From Nitrospirae bacterium RBG_16_64_22 (lineage in GTDB: Bacteria > Nitrospirota > RBG-16-64-22): DNA of 38,460 bases. Numbering within the stretch: position 1 is the stretch's first letter; every line of letters begins with the position of its first letter. Positions 1-6,822 of the stretch are shown one piece after another. A program made the translations under genes and the position numbers. The notes beneath the pieces were generated by a model, which worked only from the letters and a program-made list of their open reading frames with translations, was not told where the DNA came from and did not search any database. The stretch is taken from assembly GCA_001803795.1 (NCBI GenBank), contig MHEK01000001.1:17150-55609 (forward strand). The letters run 5' to 3'.

Positions 1-498
1 GAGATTCAGGATCTCGCCGGCCTTCCGGTTGACCAGGAGAACGGAGCCCGCGCCGTCCACGGCGATGACGCCGTCCGTCATGGCCGCGAGGATCGCGGAG
101 AGACGGGTCCGTTCCTCGGAGAGTTCCTCGATCTTCCGCCGGACGGCCTGGGCCATCGTGTCCATGGCGTTCGCGAGGACCTCGATCTCGTCACCCGTCC
201 TGACGGAAAGCCTTGGAAGCGGCTTCCCTTCGACGACCTGCCGCGTCTGTTCCGCCATTCCCTCGATGGGCCTGGTGATCCGCCCGGCGGTCCGGCCGAC
301 GAGGAGGAGCGAGAGGACGAGCGCTACGAGAAACCCCGTTCCCGTGACGAGGCGAAAGGCCGTGAGGGCCTCGTCGGAAGGGATCTGGAGGAAGTGCCGG
401 ACGCCGATCTCTCCGAAGACGACCGTAACGGCGAACCCGGCCAGGAACGAGAGCGCGACGCTCTTGAGAATGCGGAGGCGGAGGGGCTGGTAGGTCAT
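1..498 (-). CDS. Membrane sensor histidine kinase, N-terminal part (runs off the left edge)
   Basis: The visible 166 codons encode the sensor half of a two-component kinase; the kinase core lies outside the window. A first membrane helix spans about residues 10-28, followed by a very short periplasmic loop and a second helix at about 44-62. A HAMP segment follows, with IEGMAEQTRQVVEG and TGDEIEVLANAMDTM, then a coiled linker leading into a PAS domain that begins ILAAMTDGVIAVDG. This order (TM-TM-HAMP-PAS) is that of PhoR/WalK-type kinases. The ATG at 498 is preceded by GGAAG at usable distance. The loop between the helices is too short to be a ligand domain, so sensing probably occurs in the membrane or PAS domain. 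The gene follows the HEPN-like gene on the same strand after 130 bases that hold only a weak CCCCG/CGGGG hairpin (593-609). No partner regulator is visible. Confidence 0.85.
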   Translation of the reverse strand, partial: MTYQPLRLRILKSVALSFLAGFAVTVVFGEIGVRHFLQIPSDEALTAFRLVTGTGFLVALVLSLLLVGRTAGRITRPIEGMAEQTRQVVEGKPLPRLSVRTGDEIEVLANAMDTMAQAVRRKIEELSEERTRLSAILAAMTDGVIAVDGAGSVLLVNRKAGEILNL

Positions 499-628
499 CG
501 CGCGTTTTCTTCCGAGAGCAATAGGGTCGCCATGGCCGGACGGTATCACAGCGTTCCAGGCGAGGCAAGGGTCGAGCGAAAACGCGGCGCATCCCCGCGC
601 TCTCCGGGGAGATGTGAACGGCAAGACA

Positions 629-1531
629 TCATTTCGGCGAGGGACTATCGAAAGAAAAGGAGCCGATGCTCCACCAGCAGGTTTGTACGTAGGGCGTTTT
701 GTAACCAAGCATCGCCGGAATTAACCTTTGGTTCAGCCGTTGCAGATGATGAGCCGCGTAGAACGAGGAGTTGTTCCCATCGGAACACGGTTGGCCGCCG
801 TCCCAAAGCGTTTCGTGAAAAAGCCCATTTCGCAATCTCACAATCGCCTCGATGACATCGGCGTTCAATGGGATTTGGAAATGCTTACAGAGCGTCCGAA
901 TGCGCTCTTTGTGCGGGGGTTCCTTTGGAAGGGCAAGCATACGGAGATCCGTTGCCAACCTATGGCAGCCATCAAACACCTTGTAGGCATTTGCGAATTG
1001 TTCCCACTCCCATGGGTACAAGGTCGTACGTGAGTGCATGAACAGTAGATTTGTAAGAAGTCTTTGGGACTTTTCCGGCCAGCTATTCCAGGTCCGAAGG
1101 GAATGAGAAAGAAAGTCCCCCACCACGTCTCTAGTACAGCGGATACCATGAGCTGGCTTGATCGGGATGCGACCATCAACCCACCATTCCTCAAACTGAA
1201 GCCTTGTTCCGAAGAGATACGCTAAGAGGTGGATTAGGAAGGCCCCAGGGCCTCGTCGCAACGGTTCTGATGTTCCAGGGCAATCCAGAGCCAAATCGTG
1301 AGAGGGTGGAACTTGATGCAAGAGCGCCGGACGTAATGAGTGCGGAATTTCTCTGCCTGATTGGTCAGCGCTGTAGGAGGCCGGAGGGTACAGGAAGCCG
1401 TCGCGGTTCGTGTGTTCGGAAACCCATGCGGACGCCCGCTCGTAGTCCGGAACCAAAGAGATGGCCCCACCGTTGAACAGAATCGGATACGGGTATTCCA
1501 GGAATCCAAAGCAACTCGAACTACTCATCAC
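629..1531 (-). CDS. HEPN-like protein of the restriction/Fic module (putative RNase)
   Basis: A 300-residue soluble protein with no recognised full-length family. The C-terminal third is helical and ends in R234-N-G-L-F-H239. This fits the R(N/D/H)x3-5H signature of HEPN ribonucleases, and the context IVRLRNGLFHE is typical of their last helix. The N-terminal 130 residues are rich in aromatic residues and unassigned. The GTG start at 1531 has GGAG ten bases upstream; an ATG follows at 1528. The start overlaps the end of the Fic-containing frame by 11 bases, so the two are probably translationally coupled. Base composition is visibly lower in GC than the housekeeping genes, as in the target-recognition half of the restriction gene, which suggests horizontal transfer. 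HEPN proteins are common effectors or toxins in defence islands; RNase activity here is inference from one motif. Confidence 0.7.
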   Translation of the reverse strand: MMSSSSCFGFLEYPYPILFNGGAISLVPDYERASAWVSEHTNRDGFLYPPASYSADQSGREIPHSLRPALLHQVPPSHDLALDCPGTSEPLRRGPGAFLIHLLAYLFGTRLQFEEWWVDGRIPIKPAHGIRCTRDVVGDFLSHSLRTWNSWPEKSQRLLTNLLFMHSRTTLYPWEWEQFANAYKVFDGCHRLATDLRMLALPKEPPHKERIRTLCKHFQIPLNADVIEAIVRLRNGLFHETLWDGGQPCSDGNNSSFYAAHHLQRLNQRLIPAMLGYKTPYVQTCWWSIGSFSFDSPSPK

Positions 1532-2160
1532 TTTCTGATTGCTCCGGATTTCCGTGCATTCCCTCCAAGGGTAGACGTCCGGTCGCTTCGGCGATCCGGC
1601 GGGTCCAGAGTTCTAGCAGTCTTGCAGGATCCCCGAGATCGGCGGTGCGTAGGGCATCTAGGTACCCTTGACGGGTTTCGGGTAGGACTGGGACTGTTTC
1701 CAAGGGCGGGAGGCCCAGTTTGTGGAAGAGGGCAACCAGGATAACCCGGCCGATTCGGCCATTGAAATCTCGAAACGGATGAACCCACTGGAACCGCCAG
1801 TCGGCCCAGACTAGAAGCTCGGCCAGAGAGCGGATGTCCGCCTCGTCAGGCCGCACGTGCCTCAGCCTTTCGCCAAGATCATCGCAAAAGACACGGACGA
1901 GGACGGGGACCTCGTAGAATGGCGGGGGGGTGTGAGATCCGACCTGCACATTGACGTCGCGATACCGTCCGGCCCAATCCGGGAAGAGCCCGCCCGCCAG
2001 CCTCCGATGTTGTAGGCAAATCCATTCCGGAGTGATAGCAAGGGCCGCAGGGGGGGACTCGACAATTTCCCCCAGAATGCCCGCAAGCGATAAAGCCAGC
2101 CGCTCCGAGACCTCCGTGTAGGAAAGGGCACCCTCGGGCGTCTCGAAATATCGCGTTGAT
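1521..2160 (-). other. Fic domain portion of the fused frame
   Basis: These bases encode the Fic module, from about YFETPEG to the stop. It contains TPEWICLQHRRL, FPDWAGRYRDVNV and the active-site loop H1232-P-F-R-D-F-N-G-R-I-G-R1243. Against the consensus HxFx(D/E)GNGRxxR, the first Gly is Phe; the catalytic His and both Arg are kept. Fic proteins usually transfer AMP to a target protein, and related family members act as toxins when not bound by antitoxin. Between the antitoxin stop and a GTG about 70 codons into the domain I find no in-frame ATG, GTG or TTG. An independent Fic protein would therefore lack a normal start, which favours translation as part of the restriction protein. Confidence 0.8.
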
Positions 2161-5100
2161 CCTAAGGGTTCGCCGCCTTCGCCCGGGTCTTCAGGAGCGT
2201 CTTCAGGCGTTCGATACCGACCGGCTGGTTCTCGAACGCCATTGACTGCGCCACCCACTCCGGGATCTTCTTCCGGAACAGGGCCTCCCGCTCCGCCGGG
2301 TCTGCGTGAAGCTCCCGCCACCGCCTCAGCCTGGCGTTTAGTTCGGCTGTGTCTATTTCCTTGTGCGTCCTCGTCTTCATGGCCTTCATTCTCCCATGCC
2401 CGCTTTCCGGTTTCAACTCCTCCTTCGACGATCGCAATCTCCTCGTCCGTGAGTTCATAAAGCTCGTAGACCAGCCGGTCGATCTGCCGGTCGGTTGCGT
2501 CGATCTGGCGCTTGAGGCTCTCCTTCTCGTGCGGTGCCTTGGCAGTAGCGAGCCGCCTATGAAGCGCGAGCATGCTTTTGACCGGCGAGACCATCTTGTC
2601 GTGGTGGGCGGGGTCGGCGTTACATATCGGCAGGCTGCGGATAAAACGTGCCTCGAAGCTAAACCATCCACCGCGAAACGGGGTTGCGGTTTGCTTTATG
2701 ATCCAGTCCAGCAACTTGCTGTTCAGCAAACCCAAGACATACTCCCGCGAGTAGTCCGGTTTGACCAGGATTCCATAGCCACCAGCTACGCCGCCGGTGA
2801 AAAACACCTCTCCGGTTTCGTCCAGGGAAAAAGCCGCGCGCGGGGCGATGTCGGGCGTGAATATCTTGGGAAGCGGCATGACATCAAGCGCCTTTGGATA
2901 TACATACCCATACCATCGCAGCCCGCGCATCTTGCCGTGCTCGCGCTCCTCAAGGTATGTCCGGTTGGCCTTTAAGTAGTCCCACGTGAGCGGATAGCGG
3001 GATTTGAAGGCATCCTCGGGAATCAACCGCGTCTCGCCGTCGGCCTGCTTGGCGTAGGGAAAGAGGATCAGGCGGTCGGTGCGCGATAGATTATATGGCT
3101 TGCTGTCGCCCCCTTTTATCAAGGGATGAAGCAAATCGGGCTCTAACCAATATTCAGCGCCCTTCTCGGGCGAGTAGATTCGGACGCGATCTTTCTTGCG
3201 TTCCCTTTCCTCGACTATGTAAATCTTGTCGGCGCTGGTTTTGACGCCCTGGAAAATCCTGTCCGTGACATCTTCCAGTTTCGGCGCGATGCGACCGAGT
3301 TTTTCAAGAAGTGCGCCGCCCTTCCCGGCGGAAAACGCCCACTCGGCGGAGCTCGCGTGCTCGGCTGGCAACTCGCCTTCCTCGGCGCTGCCCGTTCTGC
3401 GCCATTGGTCAAGATCGCCCACCTTCACAAACCGGACGGTGTCTCGGCCGGCACGGTCGAGAAACATCAAGCAGGTGTAGGTGGATGCTCCGGCGAAAAC
3501 CTGTTGGTGGCCGAAATGCACGATTTCCGTGAGGTGCTTGCCTTTAGCTATCAGCTCCCGCAGCGGTTCGCCATATTGAGCATTGAAGAATTTATGCGGC
3601 AGGATGAAGCCGAGGCGGCCGGTCTGGTTGAGGAGGCTCAGCGCTTTTTCGACGAAGACAACGTATATGTCGTAGTTCCCTTTGGACGCCGACCTGTAGA
3701 TCGTCTTGTAGGCGTCCACTTCGAGCGGTGCCCACTCCGTGAGTGTCTGGACGCGGATGTACGGGGGATTCCCGATCACGGCGTCGAAGCCGCCGTTCCC
3801 CTCACCCTTCCCTCTCCCGGCGGGAGAGGAGAAAACGTGCGGAAACTCCCCTTTCCAGTCGAAGGGGTTGATCCGGCGCATGGCGTCCTGATCCGGCAGT
3901 AGCTGGCCCGCGAAGTAGTCCGGGCCGATGAGTGAGTTGCCGCACTTGATGTTGTTCCCGAGGTCCGGGAGGGCGCGCTCCCGCCACATCTTGAGCTGGC
4001 GGGTGAGCGTATCCCCATTCTCCCCCTCCAGGACCTTGAGCAGGAGGGAGAGCTTCGTCACCTCCACGGCCTGGCTGTCGATGTCCACGCCGTAGATGTT
4101 GTTGAGGAGGATGCGCTTCTTCTCCTGCGTGGTGAGGTGCCACCGGCCGCCCGCGCCCTGGTAGACCGCGTTCGTGTGCTTGAGCGGCCCATCGCTCAGG
4201 TACCAGTCTCTGTGGTGGTTGAGGAGGGACTCATAGGCGCCGATGAGGAAGGAGCCGGAGCCGCAGGCGGGATCGAGGATTCGGAGCCTGGCGATTTGCT
4301 TCGGGGTCTTTCCCTCGCGGAGCTTGCCAACGGTGTTCTTGACGATGTAGTCGACGATATAGGCCGGGGTGTAGTAGACGCCGCCCGCCTTCTTGACCTC
4401 CGGCTTCTCTTCGACCACCGCCCGGTGGCCGGCGGTCAGGCGAATCACTTTACCAAGGAACTGCTCGTAGACCTGGCCCAGGATCTCGGCAGGGAAGACG
4501 GAGAACTCGTAAGGGCTCTCCGGGTAGTAGAGGCGGCCGATGATGTCCTTGAGGACCTTGTCGTCGATGACGAGCGCGGGCGTCAGATCGTCCGGCGCCT
4601 CGGCTCTTTCCTTTTCCGGCTTGAAATGGAACAGCCCGGAGTTGTAGCGGTCGTCGGCCAGGCCGTAGACGTATTGGAGTCTGCGATAGACGTTCTCGCC
4701 GTTGAGGAGGCCCTGGATCTGGCCGTACGTTTCGACGCCCCGGTCCTCGCAGATGCGGAGAAAGATCAGCCGGTCGATGGTTCTCTGGACGGCGAAGTTG
4801 ACGTCCTGGACCGTGAGCTTCGGGTTCCGGAGAGCCACGTTGCGGGCCAGGGTCTCTCGCCACCCTTCGATCTCGGCCAGGAACTCGGCGTCCACGGTTG
4901 CGGTGCCGCGCTTCCGCTCGGAGACGGCGAAACGGTCGAAGGACCCCCTGAGAACGGCCTCCTTGGAGAAAATGGAGGCGATCTCGTCCCAACGGGCGAG
5001 GTATTCCCTGTGCGTGAGGTAAAGGATGCGGCCCTTGCCCGGTTTGTCGGTGCGATTCGGCCGCGTGCGGCAGTCGTAGACCGCGAATTCTTCGAAATCC

Positions 5101-5474
5101 GTCAGGATCGAGAGTGGAAGCTTGGCGGACCAGGCATAGCGGCGGACCTGGTAGGCGAGATCGGGGGCGTCCTTGATGTTGACGGCGGGCTTCTTGGCTT
5201 CCAGGAAGAACTTCCGGACGCCGCCGATGCGGAAGCAGTAGTCCGGGGCCTTGGTCGCGCCGGAGACGCTGATCGCGTCCTCGTGGACCACGTCCTTGTA
5301 CGCCTCGGCGTGGCCCGCCTTGTTCATGACGTCCCATCCCAGCGCGTCGAAGAAGGGGTCGATGAACTCCCGGCGGAGCTGAGTCTCGTTGTAGCCCGGG
5401 CCGCGGTAGGAGTCGAGGTTTCGCTCGAACCGCGTGGTGAGGTCAAGGATGATTGCCGGAGGAGTCAGGGGCAT
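1521..5474 (-). CDS. Type IIG restriction-modification enzyme with in-frame C-terminal Fic domain
   Basis: A 1317-residue frame. Residues 1-200 hold a PD-(D/E)xK nuclease (P77-D78, then E92-A-K94 in FFLEAKK). Helical linker to about 360. An N6-adenine methyltransferase follows, with motif I DPACGSGSF at 401-409 and motif IV GNPPY at 568-572. Residues about 700-1000 form an Eco57I/TaqI-C-like target-recognition region (LLNSKLLDWIIKQ, GGWFSFEARFI). The restriction part looks complete at about residue 1015 (YELTDEEIAIVEG). Residues about 1020-1105 are low-complexity Gly/Pro/Arg and overlie an antitoxin gene in another frame. Residues 1106-1317 are a Fic domain with HPFRDFNGRIGR at 1232-1243. One protein should cut and methylate DNA; whether Fic is truly fused or the frame was joined by mutation or an assembly indel is open. 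Own promoter at 5506-5534. The ATG at 5474 has a weak ribosome site. Confidence 0.88.
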   Translation of the reverse strand: MPLTPPAIILDLTTRFERNLDSYRGPGYNETQLRREFIDPFFDALGWDVMNKAGHAEAYKDVVHEDAISVSGATKAPDYCFRIGGVRKFFLEAKKPAVNIKDAPDLAYQVRRYAWSAKLPLSILTDFEEFAVYDCRTRPNRTDKPGKGRILYLTHREYLARWDEIASIFSKEAVLRGSFDRFAVSERKRGTATVDAEFLAEIEGWRETLARNVALRNPKLTVQDVNFAVQRTIDRLIFLRICEDRGVETYGQIQGLLNGENVYRRLQYVYGLADDRYNSGLFHFKPEKERAEAPDDLTPALVIDDKVLKDIIGRLYYPESPYEFSVFPAEILGQVYEQFLGKVIRLTAGHRAVVEEKPEVKKAGGVYYTPAYIVDYIVKNTVGKLREGKTPKQIARLRILDPACGSGSFLIGAYESLLNHHRDWYLSDGPLKHTNAVYQGAGGRWHLTTQEKKRILLNNIYGVDIDSQAVEVTKLSLLLKVLEGENGDTLTRQLKMWRERALPDLGNNIKCGNSLIGPDYFAGQLLPDQDAMRRINPFDWKGEFPHVFSSPAGRGKGEGNGGFDAVIGNPPYIRVQTLTEWAPLEVDAYKTIYRSASKGNYDIYVVFVEKALSLLNQTGRLGFILPHKFFNAQYGEPLRELIAKGKHLTEIVHFGHQQVFAGASTYTCLMFLDRAGRDTVRFVKVGDLDQWRRTGSAEEGELPAEHASSAEWAFSAGKGGALLEKLGRIAPKLEDVTDRIFQGVKTSADKIYIVEERERKKDRVRIYSPEKGAEYWLEPDLLHPLIKGGDSKPYNLSRTDRLILFPYAKQADGETRLIPEDAFKSRYPLTWDYLKANRTYLEEREHGKMRGLRWYGYVYPKALDVMPLPKIFTPDIAPRAAFSLDETGEVFFTGGVAGGYGILVKPDYSREYVLGLLNSKLLDWIIKQTATPFRGGWFSFEARFIRSLPICNADPAHHDKMVSPVKSMLALHRRLATAKAPHEKESLKRQIDATDRQIDRLVYELYELTDEEIAIVEGGVETGKRAWENEGHEDEDAQGNRHSRTKRQAEAVAGASRRPGGAGGPVPEEDPGVGGAVNGVREPAGRYRTPEDAPEDPGEGGEPLGSTRYFETPEGALSYTEVSERLALSLAGILGEIVESPPAALAITPEWICLQHRRLAGGLFPDWAGRYRDVNVQVGSHTPPPFYEVPVLVRVFCDDLGERLRHVRPDEADIRSLAELLVWADWRFQWVHPFRDFNGRIGRVILVALFHKLGLPPLETVPVLPETRQGYLDALRTADLGDPARLLELWTRRIAEATGRLPLEGMHGNPEQSESDE
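2162..2380 (-). CDS. VbhA/FicA-like antitoxin, overprinted inside the R-M/Fic frame
   Basis: A 72-residue frame lying wholly inside the long restriction/Fic frame but shifted by one base. Its codons show strong G/C bias at the third position, as true genes here do, whereas the host frame over the same bases gives Gly/Pro/Arg-rich nonsense. It carries S46-M-A-F-E50-N51, matching the (S/T)xxxE(G/N) motif with which class I Fic antitoxins block ATP binding in their partner; in the family the Glu pairs with the second Arg of the Fic motif. Two ATGs are possible: 2389, with GGGAG almost touching it, and 2380, with GGGAG ten bases away; I chose 2380. The TAG lies immediately before the conserved start of the Fic domain, the usual antitoxin-then-toxin order. 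The rest of the sequence is charged and helical. Identification rests on motif, size and position. Confidence 0.72.
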   Translation of the reverse strand: MKTRTHKEIDTAELNARLRRWRELHADPAEREALFRKKIPEWVAQSMAFENQPVGIERLKTLLKTRAKAANP

Positions 5475-5505
5475 GGGCCGCCGAAATGAGGACCGATTGG
5501 CGGGC

Positions 5506-5534
5506 AGTCTATGGAACGGTCAGGCGGGTGTCAA
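5506..5534 (-). promoter_or_regulatory. Promoter of the R-M/antitoxin/Fic/HEPN unit
   Basis: On the minus strand TTGACA (5534-5529) is followed after 17 bases by TAGACT (5511-5506). The -35 is perfect and the -10 matches 4 of 6. It lies about 30 bases upstream of the restriction gene ATG, so the module can be transcribed independently of tatC. No operator repeat for a controller protein is obvious. Confidence 0.6.
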
Positions 5535-5583
5535 GCCGCGCTTCGATCCGACAGCCCGGCCGCCAGCCGGATGAACTGGGAAG

Positions 5584-6369
5584 CTACGCCTCGGCGGGTT
5601 TCTTTCGGCCGAAGAGGCGGGCGGAGAGGATGCCGACCTCGTAGAGGAGGAGGAGCGGGCCGGCCATGAGGACCTGGTTGAAGACGTCGGGCGTGGGCGT
5701 GAGGATCGCGGCGACGATGAAGGCGAGGAGGACGGCGTACTTCCTGTTCCGCGCGAGGAAGGCCGGCGTCGTGATGCCCATCCGGGCCATGAGCGTGATG
5801 GCGAGCGGGAGCTCGAAGATCAGACCGAAGGCCAGGAGGAACTTGACGCAGAAATCGACGTACTCCCCGACGGTCAGGATCGGCTTCAGGTTCTCGTCGA
5901 ACGAGACAAGGAAGTTGAGGGCGAAGGGAAGGACGACCTTGTAACAGAAGGCGAGGCCGAGAGCGAAAAACAGGGTCGAAAGGGCGACGAAGGGGAGGGC
6001 ATAGCGCCGCTCGCCGGGAAGAAGGCCGGGGGCGACGAACCGCCAGACTTCGAAGAGAATGACCGGGATCGACAGGAAGAGCGCGGCGAAGAAGGCCAGC
6101 TTCAGGTGCGTCCAGAACGGCTCGGTGGGCGTGTGGAAGTAGAGCGTGAGCGGCTCCGGACGCATCTTCACATGGACGTACGGCGGAACGCGCTCGAAGA
6201 CGTACGTCGTGTTGAGCGGCGCCTGGACCAACTGGAGGATGGAGTGCGACTGGTTAAAGGTGACGGCCAGGGCAATCCCGACGGCGACGATCGAGACGAG
6301 AAGGCGCTTCCTCAGCTCTTCGAGATGAGCGGTGAGCGGCATCCGCTCGCTGTTTTCTTCCTCAACCAC
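5584..6369 (-). CDS. tatC: Sec-independent protein translocase TatC
   Basis: TatC is the multi-spanning receptor of the twin-arginine pathway, which exports folded proteins across the inner membrane. The conserved N-terminus [14 protein letters not shown] is present, followed by six hydrophobic segments and the loop [17 protein letters not shown]. The frame is open further upstream to 6423, but that would overlap tatA by 62 bases. I chose the GTG at 6369, which has GGAGG eight bases upstream and overlaps the tatA stop by 8 bases; a later ATG at 6342 is also possible. Length (261 residues) is normal. The first periplasmic loop is somewhat long ([24 protein letters not shown]). It forms a tatAC pair with the upstream gene. 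It ends about 50 bases before the promoter of the restriction module, with no clear terminator between. Confidence 0.95.
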   Translation of the reverse strand: MVEEENSERMPLTAHLEELRKRLLVSIVAVGIALAVTFNQSHSILQLVQAPLNTTYVFERVPPYVHVKMRPEPLTLYFHTPTEPFWTHLKLAFFAALFLSIPVILFEVWRFVAPGLLPGERRYALPFVALSTLFFALGLAFCYKVVLPFALNFLVSFDENLKPILTVGEYVDFCVKFLLAFGLIFELPLAITLMARMGITTPAFLARNRKYAVLLAFIVAAILTPTPDVFNQVLMAGPLLLLYEVGILSARLFGRKKPAEA

Positions 6370-6739
6370 CTTGCGGACCTCCAGCCGGCCGATCCTTCTC
6401 TTCTTTTTCTCCCGGCTCTCCAAGCTCTCCCGGGGCGGGCTCTCCGGCTTTCGTCTCCTTCTCGACGGGCGATTCCACGACCGACGTGATTTCCCGGGCG
6501 GTGTCCTGCGCGGTTTTCTTCGTTTCCTCCAGATATTTCTCGATGTCGGCCTTCTCCTCTTCGAGGCGAATCTGCTTGATCTCCTCGTCGATCGTCTCCT
6601 TGACCTCCTGCGTGGCCCGCTTGAACTCCGCGAACCCCTTACCGACGGCCCGGGCGAGGTCCGGGAGCTTCTTGGGGCCGAAGACCAGAAGGGCGATGAC
6701 GAAGATGATGATCAGTTCGGGGACGCCGATTCCAAACAC
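6362..6739 (-). CDS. tatA: Twin-arginine translocase subunit TatA/TatB
   Basis: A 125-residue Tat pore or accessory subunit. The first 20 residues form the single membrane helix ([17 protein letters not shown]), followed by the hinge [16 protein letters not shown] and an amphipathic helix, then a long Glu/Lys-rich tail. The motif set fits TatA better than TatB, but the tail is long, so in this organism one protein may serve both roles; no second tatA/B gene is visible here. The ATG at 6739 has GGAG seven bases upstream. It is the first gene of the tatA-tatC pair and is separated from the upstream ompA-like gene by a strong terminator. Confidence 0.92.
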   Translation of the reverse strand: MFGIGVPELIIIFVIALLVFGPKKLPDLARAVGKGFAEFKRATQEVKETIDEEIKQIRLEEEKADIEKYLEETKKTAQDTAREITSVVESPVEKETKAGEPAPGELGEPGEKEEKDRPAGGPQGG

Positions 6740-6760
6740 AGAGATTCTCCGGAACTAAAC

Positions 6761-6790
6761 AGGCACCCCCGGGTTCTTCCGGGGGTGCCT
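6761..6790 (-). terminator. Rho-independent terminator of the ompA-like gene
   Basis: A perfect 12-base inverted repeat (AGGCACCCCCGG and CCGGGGGTGCCT) with a six-base loop starts 33 bases past the ompA-like stop. On the minus strand it is followed by TGTTTAGTT, a weak T tract. It separates ompA from tatA. Confidence 0.8.
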
Positions 6791-6822
6791 GATGAGAAAG
6801 CGAGCCGCGCGGAGGCTTGCGG

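Noticed and set aside
593-609. CCCCG/CGGGG hairpin as terminator after the HEPN-like gene
   Set aside because: The stem is short with a seven-base loop and no T tract; too weak to list as a feature.
4137-5489. A 450-codon plus-strand frame opposite the restriction gene
   Set aside because: Low-complexity Val/Asp/Glu/Leu composition and no ribosome site; the minus strand encodes nuclease and methyltransferase motifs.
6370-6423. Upstream start for tatC at 6423
   Set aside because: It would overlap tatA by 62 bases; the GTG at 6369 has a GGAGG site at good distance.
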